A DNA stretch of 64,000 nt from Bacteroidota bacterium (GTDB lineage: Bacteria > Bacteroidota > Bacteroidia > J057 > JADKCL01): the NCBI GenBank assembly GCA_016718825.1, contig JADKCL010000016.1:135748-199747 (forward strand). The letters are read 5' to 3'. The notes beneath the pieces were generated by a model that did not search any database, was not told the DNA's origin, and saw only the letters and a list, made by a program, of their open reading frames with translations. Shown piece after piece: positions 1 through 8,537 of this stretch. The stretch's first letter is position 1. Each line of letters begins with the position of its first letter. The translations under genes and the position numbers were made by a program.

Positions 1-2205
1 GACGAATCGGTTTGGTACACCTTCACGACGAGCGCATCCCCTGGTCAAATCACGGTGGCGATCACCAACGCGGTCGGCATCAACGCCAACATGAACATCT
101 ATTCAGTATCTCCTTCTGGTAGCTGCAATTTTGCCAACCTCACGCAGATTGCCTCCCGCGACGACCTGTTGAGCAACAACGTCAGCATCTCCATCCCATG
201 TTTGCCTGGCAATACGCAGTACTATGTCCAAGTCGACGGCGTGGACATTTTGGGTGACAACGGTACTTTTGACATTCGGGTGAGTGACAATGGAACATTT
301 GTTGGAGCTCCAGCCAATGATATGCTGTGCAACGCCGTGCCAATGGGAAATCCAAATGGCGGTGCTGTCGGTCCAACGGCGGGCAACAACAATTGTGCTA
401 CGCAACAAGCAGGTGAGCAAAACGTGAGCGGCGATGATGAAACGGTTTGGTACACATTCATAGCACCCGCTTCTGGCGCGGTGACAATCAACGTAAACAG
501 CGTTTCCACGATCGATGCCAATTTCACCTTGTATCAGTCGACCGGGCCCTGCGGATTTGCCAACTTGATGCAGGTGGGCAGCAACCACGACAACTTGATC
601 AGCTTCTCTGTAAGCCACACCGAGGAATGCTTGATTCCGGGAGCCACCTACTACATTCAGATTGACGGTGGTGACATTTTCGGGGATTATGGCAACTTCA
701 CAGTGACCGTCAGCGATGCGCACGTCGGTTATGTTGGTCCGAGCAATGATCCTTGTACAGGTGCCATTACCATTCCGATCGGAACGGAGCCATGCCAAGG
801 TTCGGGACTTTGGAACGTTTACAACTACGGTAACCCGACCGTGTCGGTCAACAACGCCTTTACCCAAGGATGCGGGGCAAACTGCGGTGATACATGGTAC
901 ACCTTTGTAATGCCGCCCTCAGGAACTGTCTTGTTGGAAGGCAATGACGAATACGGATTCTTGGGCTTGAACAATTCTCAGCAGACTGTTGCGGCCTATA
1001 CGGGTCCTTGCAACAACCTGAGCCCGATCAATTGCGACCAAGGCGGGGTGTTTGACGATCCGCAGTATTACATCTCCGCTGCTCCGGGCACGGTGATCTA
1101 CTTGCAAGTATTTGACGACGGCGGCGATGACTTCAATGAGCAGATGGCACTTTGTCTTACTGACCGTTGCGGCTCCGATGACTGTATGACGGCACAGCCG
1201 ATGCAGACTGGTCTATGGTACTGCTGGGACACCGACGGCGCAAATGGGGAAACTTTCCCAGATCCAGGTTATGAAGAATGCGGAGACGGCACGGATCCTG
1301 GGCATTCGGTTTATTTCACCCATACCACCACCTGCCCGACATTTGTGGTCACTGTACAAGGAACCATTGGCGGCATTTGTTTGCTCGATGAACCCACGGA
1401 CGGTATTTCGATCGCAATCTATGTCGACAACACGCCCTGTGATTGGAACCCACAGTCCATGTTGGATTGTGCCCAAACGGATGCTTGCCTTGGAACCACT
1501 TACTACTGGACGCAAGCTTATTCTCTGCCGGTTGGTACGCAGTTGATGATCCAAATCGACGGATTTGACTTTTCGGGTAACAACAATGGTCAGATTCGTA
1601 TTGATTGTCCATTGCCGCTGCAATACTCCGATTTTACGGGTTATCGCGAAAACGAGGTGCATCAACTGCGTTGGACCACATCCGACCCTGCGGCACCTTT
1701 GGGAACTTTCAAAGTTGAACGCAGTTTGAACGGACGCGATTTTGCGGTGATTGGCAGTGTAGATGGCAACGACGTGGATCAATCCGGCGGTAGCTCCGGA
1801 GGAAGCAATACCAATTACTTCAACTACAAGTTCGCCGATCAGCAACCCGTTGCGGGGCACAACTACTACCGCATCCGTTTTGTGGATCCGAATGGTTTGG
1901 AAATCACTTCCGAGGTAATCGACCTTTATTTTGATGCGACACAAGCGGTTCAAATTATGGGGCTTTACCCAAATCCTGCAAGGGAATGGGTGACCTTGGA
2001 ATCCTTTGTTTCCAAACCCGGCAACTACGAAATCAGCCTTACGGACATGTATGGCAAGGTCGTGCTGTCTGGTGACTACGCCTTGGATGCCGGCGTGAAC
2101 AGTCAGCGCTTTGAGCTCGCGAATATCAGTGCAGGCATGTACGTGGTTCGCATCAAATCGCTGGATGGCCGTACGAGCGACCATCGGAAGTTCAGTAAGC
2201 AATAA
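1..2205 (+). CDS. T9SS type A sorting-domain surface protein, 5' partial
   Basis: The reading frame is open from base 1, so the gene starts upstream of the window; 734 residues are visible. The first part holds tandem modules of roughly 110 residues, each with a D-E/D-x-V/T-W-Y-T-F core followed by a Cys-rich beta segment and a YYIQxDG motif, as in the pre-peptidase C-terminal-like beta-sandwich modules of Bacteroidota adhesins. A later module (LRWTTSD ... FKVERSLNG ... YYRIRFVD) resembles the fibronectin-like domain that often precedes the sorting signal. The last 85 or so residues, beginning GLYPNPAREW, are a type A T9SS C-terminal domain, so the protein is predicted to cross the outer membrane by type IX secretion and be attached to the surface or released. 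Ligand unknown. A strong terminator follows. Confidence 0.9.
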   Translation, partial: DESVWYTFTTSASPGQITVAITNAVGINANMNIYSVSPSGSCNFANLTQIASRDDLLSNNVSISIPCLPGNTQYYVQVDGVDILGDNGTFDIRVSDNGTFVGAPANDMLCNAVPMGNPNGGAVGPTAGNNNCATQQAGEQNVSGDDETVWYTFIAPASGAVTINVNSVSTIDANFTLYQSTGPCGFANLMQVGSNHDNLISFSVSHTEECLIPGATYYIQIDGGDIFGDYGNFTVTVSDAHVGYVGPSNDPCTGAITIPIGTEPCQGSGLWNVYNYGNPTVSVNNAFTQGCGANCGDTWYTFVMPPSGTVLLEGNDEYGFLGLNNSQQTVAAYTGPCNNLSPINCDQGGVFDDPQYYISAAPGTVIYLQVFDDGGDDFNEQMALCLTDRCGSDDCMTAQPMQTGLWYCWDTDGANGETFPDPGYEECGDGTDPGHSVYFTHTTTCPTFVVTVQGTIGGICLLDEPTDGISIAIYVDNTPCDWNPQSMLDCAQTDACLGTTYYWTQAYSLPVGTQLMIQIDGFDFSGNNNGQIRIDCPLPLQYSDFTGYRENEVHQLRWTTSDPAAPLGTFKVERSLNGRDFAVIGSVDGNDVDQSGGSSGGSNTNYFNYKFADQQPVAGHNYYRIRFVDPNGLEITSEVIDLYFDATQAVQIMGLYPNPAREWVTLESFVSKPGNYEISLTDMYGKVVLSGDYALDAGVNSQRFELANISAGMYVVRIKSLDGRTSDHRKFSKQ

Positions 2206-2220
2206 GTCTTCCTACATTAA

Positions 2221-2262
2221 AGCAGCATCGCCGTTTACATCGTGGACGGCGATGCTGTTTTT
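2221..2262 (+). terminator. Rho-independent terminator of the first T9SS gene
   Basis: A perfect 12-bp stem (2223-2234 with 2246-2257, CAGCATCGCCGT and its complement) with an 11-nt loop is followed by five T. It lies 17 nt after the stop codon. Confidence 0.9.
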
Positions 2263-2600
2263 ATACATGGGTTCGTTGACGTAAACAGCCAAAAAATCTT
2301 CGAAATAAGTGTCATTCCCTCCCGATTCCTTCGGATGCAAGAATTGGACAATATTCGTCTCACTTGAATTACAGCTATAATTGCAGCTCCGAAAAATACA
2401 GAGGTCTATAAATCAAGATCTTGACGAATCCGTGATTTAAAATTTCCTGAAATCATTACAAATGGGGGCTCATGTAAGAATTGTCGGGGAACAAAGTGTG
2501 GCGACGATTGCCGAAAATCCTAATTTGACTTCGATGGCGAACATGAATTCGATCGCATGCGAATTGATGTGCTCCATTTTTCCTTTGTTCAAGAATCAAA
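2263..2600. other. Intergenic stretch, no clear gene
   Basis: About 340 bases of AT-richer sequence between the terminator and the small exported protein. Short open frames on both strands have no recognisable start context or protein-like composition. I see no RNA gene and no confident promoter. Confidence 0.5.
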
Positions 2601-2939
2601 ATGATACGCGCTATGTTGAAAACGAAACTATCCATCCTCATTGTGCTAGGCATGATGCTGATCCCATGCCTGATGACAGCCAAAACGGTTCAATTCGAAA
2701 GAAAGCTGGCATCCGAGCAAACACTGGTGTTGGAAAACCCATCCGAACTTGATCAACAAACGTTGCGTCAGGTGCTCTTGATGGTAAAAGAACACCACCC
2801 GGAATATAACTACGGCACCTTGCGGTCCCGCTACGAGCAAGGCAGACTGGTGATCATCAAAACGGTTTCGCCTTCAACCGTGGATCTGTACACCGTGCTG
2901 ATGGATGGCATTGAGATTTGCGTGTTGATGCCGATCTGA
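2601..2939 (+). CDS. Small exported protein of unknown function
   Basis: 112 residues. The N-terminus has basic residues followed by a hydrophobic stretch (about residues 9-25, LSILIVLGMMLIPCLM) and a plausible signal peptidase site after the TAKT region, so export to the periplasm is likely. The mature part of about 85 residues is mixed alpha/beta with no motif I recognise. Met5 is an alternative start and leaves the same signal peptide. It stands alone between a terminator upstream and a convergent gene downstream. Function not assigned. Confidence 0.6.
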   Translation: MIRAMLKTKLSILIVLGMMLIPCLMTAKTVQFERKLASEQTLVLENPSELDQQTLRQVLLMVKEHHPEYNYGTLRSRYEQGRLVIIKTVSPSTVDLYTVLMDGIEICVLMPI

Positions 2940-2997
2940 TTGCAGGAATTCAACCTGCCCCTGACGGGCACGAAAGAATATCGGGATGGCCCGGATG

Positions 2998-4590
2998 TCA
3001 ATGGTTGCCTTGAGAATGGGGTGGCCTGACATTCGGGCCCTCTGCTTTGATAAGAACAACATCCTTCATGGGGAAGAGCTTTGCGGCTTCGCGTTGCTTC
3101 GTCATGGCCATTGGAATTCCTTCCAATTTGGCATCCAGCCACGCCAACACGTTAAAAACCTGCGAGGCACGCTCTTCAAACGGATCCTTCATGATCTCGA
3201 TAATGTCGGAGCGGAATTCTCGCATGATTTCGAAATCAGCGGAACCATCGTTTGCAGCAATAATGTCCTTGAAAAAGCGTAGAAACCGCCGCTCATAATG
3301 ATGCATGCGCTCCTGCTTATAAATGTAGCGATAAGCAGATTTGAGGTGGTATTCGATGAGATCGAGGTTGCCGAGCTCGTAGTGAATCAGCAAATTGATC
3401 AGGCGCATTCCTGCTTGCAGGTCCGTACGCAGGTTGGTGCGCGGATGATTCAGGAACTTATTGGTCCAATACAATGCCCTTGAATAATCTCCCTGCACCA
3501 CGAAATAGTCGGCTTGGATATAGCTTGCAAGCAAGCGGTTCCCCACAGCAAGGTCATTTTCCAAGGCCTCCAATTCGGCGGCAAATTCATTCAGGAATTC
3601 AGGGGAAGCCTTTTCTCCCACCCCAACGATCAACCCCATCGAATAGAGGTAATACTTCTCAAATCTGGAGACCCGTTCCTGCGGCGTCGAAACTTTCACT
3701 TCACGCAAGCGGGCTAGCAAGGGCAATGCCGTTTGGTGTCCATGTACGAAAATGACATGGTGAGCATACGAAGCAAATTGCTTCATGTACTGAAGCTTGG
3801 ATTCCTCCAGCAATACCGGGGCAGCTTCGAAAATCGCCAAGGCACGCGCACTTGCATCCATGGCCGATTCATGGTCCCCTTTATAATAAGCAAGCCGTCG
3901 GTGGATCTCGTGAAAGTAAATGCGGGCACGATTGGACAACGCATTGGACTCCGCACTCAGAATCGGGGCATCCAGCACTTGGTCTGCGACCGATTGTTCA
4001 TCCTCCTTGCGTGCGATATGTCTTGTGGCCAACAAAAGATAGGTCTGATTGTCGAGCAACCGGTAGGCCATGAGGTTGGAAATCTTATCCACGGTGACCT
4101 TCACCGCGAATTCATTCTCTCGCAACGCCTCCGGCAAAATCTTGATATTCTCTGTAATTTTCAGGATTTCCACTTCCATGTAGAGGAGCTTCAATAGTTC
4201 CTCAAACTTCTCCTGGGCGGAAGCAGATTCCTTGGCCTTGTTCAGCAACTTTTTTGCCTGGAAAAACAGATTCTTCTCCAGCAAAACACGCACCTGAAGC
4301 GTGATGGAGGACATTTCCGCATCAAAACCTTTGTGGAAATACGCCAACGAATTCAGAATCGCATTGTAGAGGTAGTTTTTGTGGTAGGCAAACTGCTTTT
4401 CAAATTTAGGATCAAGCTTGAATTTCTTCAGGATCTTGGGCTCGTCGTACTCCTCCAAACCCTCGATGACATCAAAGAGTTGGATATACTTCTTGTCACC
4501 TGAAGTAAGTTGAGCCAAAATGTGAAAATTGCGCTTCTCTCCTCTCGTTAGAGATTTGATCAGTTGAAAAAGTGCGTCTTGCCTTTTCAT
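2998..4590 (-). CDS. Helical-repeat (TPR-like) protein of unknown function
   Basis: 530 residues from the preferred start MKRQDALF; an in-frame start five codons upstream is possible. No signal peptide. The sequence is almost entirely amphipathic helices with A-x-x-Y and LLE/ALE patterns typical of degenerate TPR-like arrays. Two segments stand out: an N-terminal basic helical part containing the phrase LTRGEKRNFHI, and a middle part with repeated FF/YY-x-x-G-D-Y/H-x-x-A-L motifs (for example DYFVVQGDYSRALYWT). Cytoplasmic proteins of this build and length occur in Bacteroidota without an assigned role; protein binding is an inference from the fold. It stands alone and converges on the small exported protein. 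Confidence 0.75.
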   Translation of the reverse strand: MKRQDALFQLIKSLTRGEKRNFHILAQLTSGDKKYIQLFDVIEGLEEYDEPKILKKFKLDPKFEKQFAYHKNYLYNAILNSLAYFHKGFDAEMSSITLQVRVLLEKNLFFQAKKLLNKAKESASAQEKFEELLKLLYMEVEILKITENIKILPEALRENEFAVKVTVDKISNLMAYRLLDNQTYLLLATRHIARKEDEQSVADQVLDAPILSAESNALSNRARIYFHEIHRRLAYYKGDHESAMDASARALAIFEAAPVLLEESKLQYMKQFASYAHHVIFVHGHQTALPLLARLREVKVSTPQERVSRFEKYYLYSMGLIVGVGEKASPEFLNEFAAELEALENDLAVGNRLLASYIQADYFVVQGDYSRALYWTNKFLNHPRTNLRTDLQAGMRLINLLIHYELGNLDLIEYHLKSAYRYIYKQERMHHYERRFLRFFKDIIAANDGSADFEIMREFRSDIIEIMKDPFEERASQVFNVLAWLDAKLEGIPMAMTKQREAAKLFPMKDVVLIKAEGPNVRPPHSQGNH

Positions 4591-4605
4591 TTTGATAGTA
4601 GCCAA

Positions 4606-5175
4606 CTACCATTCCCCAGCATAGGAAACGGACATCGGTTGAAAGAAAATTTTGAAACACCCACAACGGCCAAACCGTGGCCAAAACCACCAACTGTCAA
4701 TCAATTTGACAATTCATTGAACCAAGGTAGAGATTTGCCAAATCAAAGTCAAGCGCGACCCGTGGAGCAATCGGCTATGTATTTGTCAAAAGGCTTCCGT
4801 TCTTCCTTAGACGAATCGAAGTCAATCGAGTGGTACAAGAACTTGTACATTCTTCAAAACAAAATGATTATCAGTCGATTAAGGGAAATGCATTCGTAGA
4901 GAATTGGCCTCATTCAAACGGATTATCCCGAAAATCTGATCGGAATCAGTGTACGATGCCTGCAACAAATACGGTTATTCATTACGAATATTTCAAATTT
5001 AATAAATTGATTTACAGCAATTTATCTATGAAAATCGCCATTTCACAGATTCTTTACACCAAATAATCAACAAAATTGAAATTGAAGATTCTTGTGAACG
5101 GTATTAGCTTCGAATCAGGTTAAACACCTAAATAGCTTTACGGGTAAATATAGCGCGTTCTTTCAATGAAATCAG
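4606..5175. other. Intergenic stretch, no gene seen
   Basis: About 570 AT-rich bases between the divergent start of the helical-repeat gene and the hairpin at 5176. The small open frames here are not protein-like. The stretch is followed by a hairpin with a T-tract on the plus strand although no plus-strand gene precedes it. Confidence 0.5.
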
Positions 5176-5210
5176 ACAGGTTGAGGTCTAACTTTCAACC
5201 TGTTTTTTTG
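5176..5210 (+). terminator. Terminator-like hairpin without an upstream gene
   Basis: Stem ACAGGTTGA (5176-5184) pairs perfectly with TCAACCTGT (5195-5203), followed by seven T on the plus strand. The only neighbouring gene, yaaA, ends at 5214 on the minus strand, for which the T-tract is on the wrong side. It may act both ways or end an unannotated transcript. Confidence 0.55.
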
Positions 5211-5213
5211 TGC

Positions 5214-5996
5214 TCAACGTTCGACAGGTGCCTCCCTCGTAAATGCCCATTCTTGCTCATTGGAAAGCGCGGCATTAAAGCGGTAACCCCAAATCTCCGT
5301 GGATTGGAGCGATTCCGGCGAATTCAATCGATTGGCGATCACCCAAGCTGCCATTTTGCCCCGCGCCCACTTTGCCCAGAAGCTCACCACCTTGTAGTCC
5401 TTGCCCTTGCGATCCAGAAAAACCGGCGTGACCAACTGTCCCTTCAATTTCTTGGTCTGCACCGAGCCAAAGTATTCCTGGGATGCCAGATTCAACAAGA
5501 AGGGCGAACCGGACGCTGCAATCGCCTCGTTCAGGTGATCCGTAATTTTGCTACCCCAAAAATCATAGAGATTCTTCGTGCGACCGACTTTCAGCCTGGT
5601 CCCCATTTCCAAGCGATGGGGCTGAATCCGATCCAGCGGCCGCAAAGCCCCATACAAGCCAGATAGGATACGAAGATGGTCCTGGGCAAATTCAAAGTCC
5701 TGATCTTCGAATGTTGTCGCCTCCATTCCTTGGTACACGTCTCCGTCGAAGGCAAGAATGGCCTGTTTGCTCCCGGTAATTCCCAAACCCGCCTCCCATT
5801 TCAGGTACCGGCCAACATTCAAATCGGCCAGATTCGCAGAAATGTCCATGAGCTCCATCAAACGCTTGGGAGAATAGGTCCGCAACTTGTGAATCAACTT
5901 TTCCGAGAATTCCGTGTAAAGCGGTTCCGTAGACAACTTGGTACAAGCTTCTGTTTCAAAATCGACTGACTTGGCAGGAGAAATTACTGTGACCAT
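5214..5996 (-). CDS. yaaA: YaaA/UPF0246 family peroxide stress protein
   Basis: 260 residues from MVTVISPAKS, the canonical start of the family; the frame extends 14 codons upstream but that part is not family-like. Recognisable family signatures run through the protein: SPAKS near the N-terminus, FDGDVYQGM, LSGLYGALRPLD, RLEMGTRL, LYDFWG, LNLASQEYF and the C-terminal FWAKWARG ... RFN. In E. coli YaaA limits intracellular free iron and Fenton damage during peroxide stress and binds DNA through a helix-hairpin-helix-like motif; the same role is inferred here. It has its own promoter of the Bacteroidota type just upstream. Confidence 0.95.
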   Translation of the reverse strand: MVTVISPAKSVDFETEACTKLSTEPLYTEFSEKLIHKLRTYSPKRLMELMDISANLADLNVGRYLKWEAGLGITGSKQAILAFDGDVYQGMEATTFEDQDFEFAQDHLRILSGLYGALRPLDRIQPHRLEMGTRLKVGRTKNLYDFWGSKITDHLNEAIAASGSPFLLNLASQEYFGSVQTKKLKGQLVTPVFLDRKGKDYKVVSFWAKWARGKMAAWVIANRLNSPESLQSTEIWGYRFNAALSNEQEWAFTREAPVER

Positions 5997-6010
5997 TTCA
6001 ATGCTTTTCG

Positions 6011-6041
6011 CAAAACTAATGCGGCCACCGCTCAACACAAA
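6011..6041 (-). promoter_or_regulatory. Promoter of yaaA (Bacteroidota type)
   Basis: On the minus strand TAGTTTTG (6011-6018) fits the -7 consensus TAnnTTTG, and TTTG (6038-6041) lies 19 nt upstream, matching the -33 box. The yaaA start codon is 15 nt downstream of the -7 box, so the leader is very short. Confidence 0.65.
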
Positions 6042-6074
6042 GGCTGGATTCCCACATTCGGAGAACCCAGCCTT
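6040..6074 (-). terminator. Probable terminator of the EF-G-like gene
   Basis: AAGGCTGG (6040-6047) pairs with CCAGCCTT (6067-6074), followed on the minus strand only by TGTGTTG, so the T-tract is weak. It overlaps the -33 box of yaaA. Confidence 0.35.
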
Positions 6075-6091
6075 GCGTTGAAAATCTAGTC

Positions 6092-8111
6092 CTATTGCGT
6101 GACCAGCGCCTGCGAAACCTGGGCGTAGTGGCTCAAACGCATGGTATAGCTACCGGTTCCGGCACTCAAACCACGCAAACTTGCCACGTAGCCAAACATT
6201 TCGCTCAGCGGAACGGTCGCCGAAATCGCTTGACCTTGCACAGTCGCCTCGAGCCCCGTGATGCGACCACGACGACGGTTGAGATCGCCGATCACCGCAC
6301 CCGTGTAGGCCTCCGGACAAAGTGCATCGACCTGCATCACAGGTTCCATCGTCACCGGAGAAGCTTGTGCACAGGCAGCGAGAATCGCCGAGACGGCACA
6401 GATTTCGAATGCATTCGCGTCCGAATCTTCCCGGTGGATCGACCCGTCGACGAGGCGCACATGCACGCCATCAATCGGATTGCCATCGGCCAAACCGCGT
6501 TTGAGACCGTTGCGCAGCCCTTTTTCAATCGCTGGTACAAATTGCCCGGGAATCGCACCACCGACGATGCCATTCTCAAAGACAAAACCTGTCCCCGACT
6601 CCATCGGACTGACCTCGATCACCATTTCGGCGAATTGGCCTTTGCCACCGTTTTGCTTTTGAAGCTTTTCGCGGTGCCGGACCGTACGCGTAACGGCTGT
6701 GCGGTAAGAAACAGCAGGTCGACCCGTGCGAATCTCCAAACCGTAGTCGTCTTGAAGGCGGTCTACGACGACCTCGAGATGCAACTCGCCAAGGCCCGAG
6801 ATCACCAATTGCCCGGAATCGGAATCCGTGCGGTAATGAAGGGCCGGATCCTCGGCAGTGAGCTGACTCAGGGCAAGAGAAAGCTTGCTTTCCAAGCCTT
6901 TGCCCACCAATTCGATGGCGACATCGATCACTGGGGCCGGGAACTCGATCGCTTCCAACACAATGGGTGCTTTAGGATCACAAAGCGTATCGCCGCTGAG
7001 CATCTCCTTGAACCCTGTGATGGCCACGATGTCCCCTGCCCGCGCCTCCGAAAGCTCCTCGCGCTGCGCGCCTTGCATTCGGAAGATGCGCGCAATGCGC
7101 TCGGTCGTACCCGTCCGCGGACAGAACACGCCTTCGCCAGCCCGCAACACGCCACTGCGCACACGCAGGAAGCCTGCGCGGCCCGCAAACCGATCCGTAA
7201 GTGTCTTGAAAACAAGACCGGAGAAATTTGCATCCTCGCTGTGGAATTGACCTTCATCCGGAGATGGAAGATACTGCGCCACAGCATCGAGCAGCGGTTG
7301 TACACCGATATTTCGGTATGCAGCGCCCGTGAGGACCGGAACCATCTTGCCCGCCAAGGTTGCCCTTCGAATCGCATTTCGCACGACTTCGGCATCGACA
7401 AACGAAGATTCCGAAAGATATGTCTCCAGAAATTCGTCGTCGACTTCCGCCAAGCGCTCGAGCAATTCCGCGCCCGCTGCCGCGATTTCGGGAAGCATGC
7501 TATGCGGCAAGGATCGAATGACAGGCTGCTTCTCTCCTTCTGCCCAATACAGCGCCTGCTCTTCCACGAGGTCGATGACGCCGCAGAAGCGGTCGCCTTC
7601 AAACCAAGGAAGCTGCAAAGGCACAGCATTGGCACCGAGAATCGAGCGCAACTGACCTACGACGCGCGAAAAGTCGGCTCCGGGACGGTCCATCTTGTTG
7701 ACGAAGGCCACACGGGGCAGACCAAACTTGCTCGCTTGGCCCCACACGGTTCGGGACTGCGTTTCGACACCGGCCACACCACAATAAAGGGCAAGCACGC
7801 CGTCAAGGACACGCAGCGAGCGCTTCGACTTCGCCGTTGAAGTCAATGTGGCCGGGGGTATCGATCAAATTGATCTGATAGGATTGCCCTTGCCAACTCC
7901 AATGCGTTGTCACAGCAGCACTTTGGATCGTGATGCCACGTTTTCGCTCGGCACTTGTGTAGTCGGTGGTCGTATTGCCATCGTCCACACTGCCTACTTT
8001 GTGACTTCGGCCGGATGCAAAAAGGATATTTTCGGTGACAGTGGTTTTACCGGCATCGATATGGGCCATGATGCCCAAATTGCGCATGAAAGCAAGATCT
8101 TTGCGTTTCAT
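6092..8111 (-). CDS. Divergent elongation factor G (EF-G2 type), one-base frameshift
   Basis: Two frames together encode a complete translation factor GTPase of about 672 residues. Frame 1 (8111 to 7803) has the P-loop AHIDAGKTT at residues 16-24, switch I RGITI and G3 DTPGH. Frame 2 (about 7822 to 6092) resumes with RSLRVLDGV and carries G4 NKMD, domain II, the domain IV start GGKGQFAEM, a domain IV tip with DGSIH, and domain V. The break is one extra base at about 7823: removing it turns EVEALAACP-stop into EVERSLRVLDG. The gene lies away from rpsL/rpsG and tuf and is divergent in sequence, so it is likely a paralog rather than housekeeping fusA. Some Bacteroides EF-G2 proteins are reported to support translocation without GTP hydrolysis; whether that applies here is unknown, since the G motifs look intact. 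Frameshift may be an error or real. Confidence 0.9.
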
Positions 8112-8480
8112 AAAATTCTAAGCTTAAAGTGTTTATCCGAATTAATTTGAACCAAGCCTTTCGCTGGACAATCTATTCAAACTGCTGCTGAATGCCAAAA
8201 TGGATTCGCTGCAATCAACGAAGGTCAAAAGCGAATGAAGTTGGCGCCTGAATTTTGGCTTGCAATTCAGGCTTTACAATATTGCCGGATTGTGGCTTCC
8301 CAAAATGGCACGGTGACCGAGGGTAAGGCTACCCTGGCAGTTGCAATTCAAATATGGGGTTACAAACGTTGCCACGACTTTATGGAATTTGCTGCGAATG
8401 TACGAGATTCCTGAATTCCGGGTTGCCTTACTGGCTGAATTGCCAATCTGCGCGACTGATTGGATCGATTATGCATTTAA
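8112..8480. other. Intergenic stretch, no gene seen
   Basis: About 370 bases between the EF-G-like gene start and the hairpin downstream of the SprB-repeat gene. The word ttgcaattca recurs near 8259 and 8340, suggesting a decayed short repeat. No protein-like frame, RNA gene or clear promoter. Confidence 0.45.
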
Positions 8481-8513
8481 GCGGAAAGCCGCCCCGGGCG
8501 GGACGGCTTTCGC
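8481..8513 (-). terminator. Possible terminator of the SprB-repeat gene
   Basis: GCGGAAAGCCG and CGGCTTTCGC form an imperfect GC-rich hairpin 25 nt after the stop codon on the minus strand. The T-tract is poor. Confidence 0.4.
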
Positions 8514-8537
8514 AACAAAGTTCTATACATCAAAAAT

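Noticed and set aside
6095..7840. 581-codon plus-strand open frame opposite the EF-G-like gene
   Set aside because: It is the antisense shadow of a clear translation factor; the residue pattern is His/Arg-rich and not protein-like.
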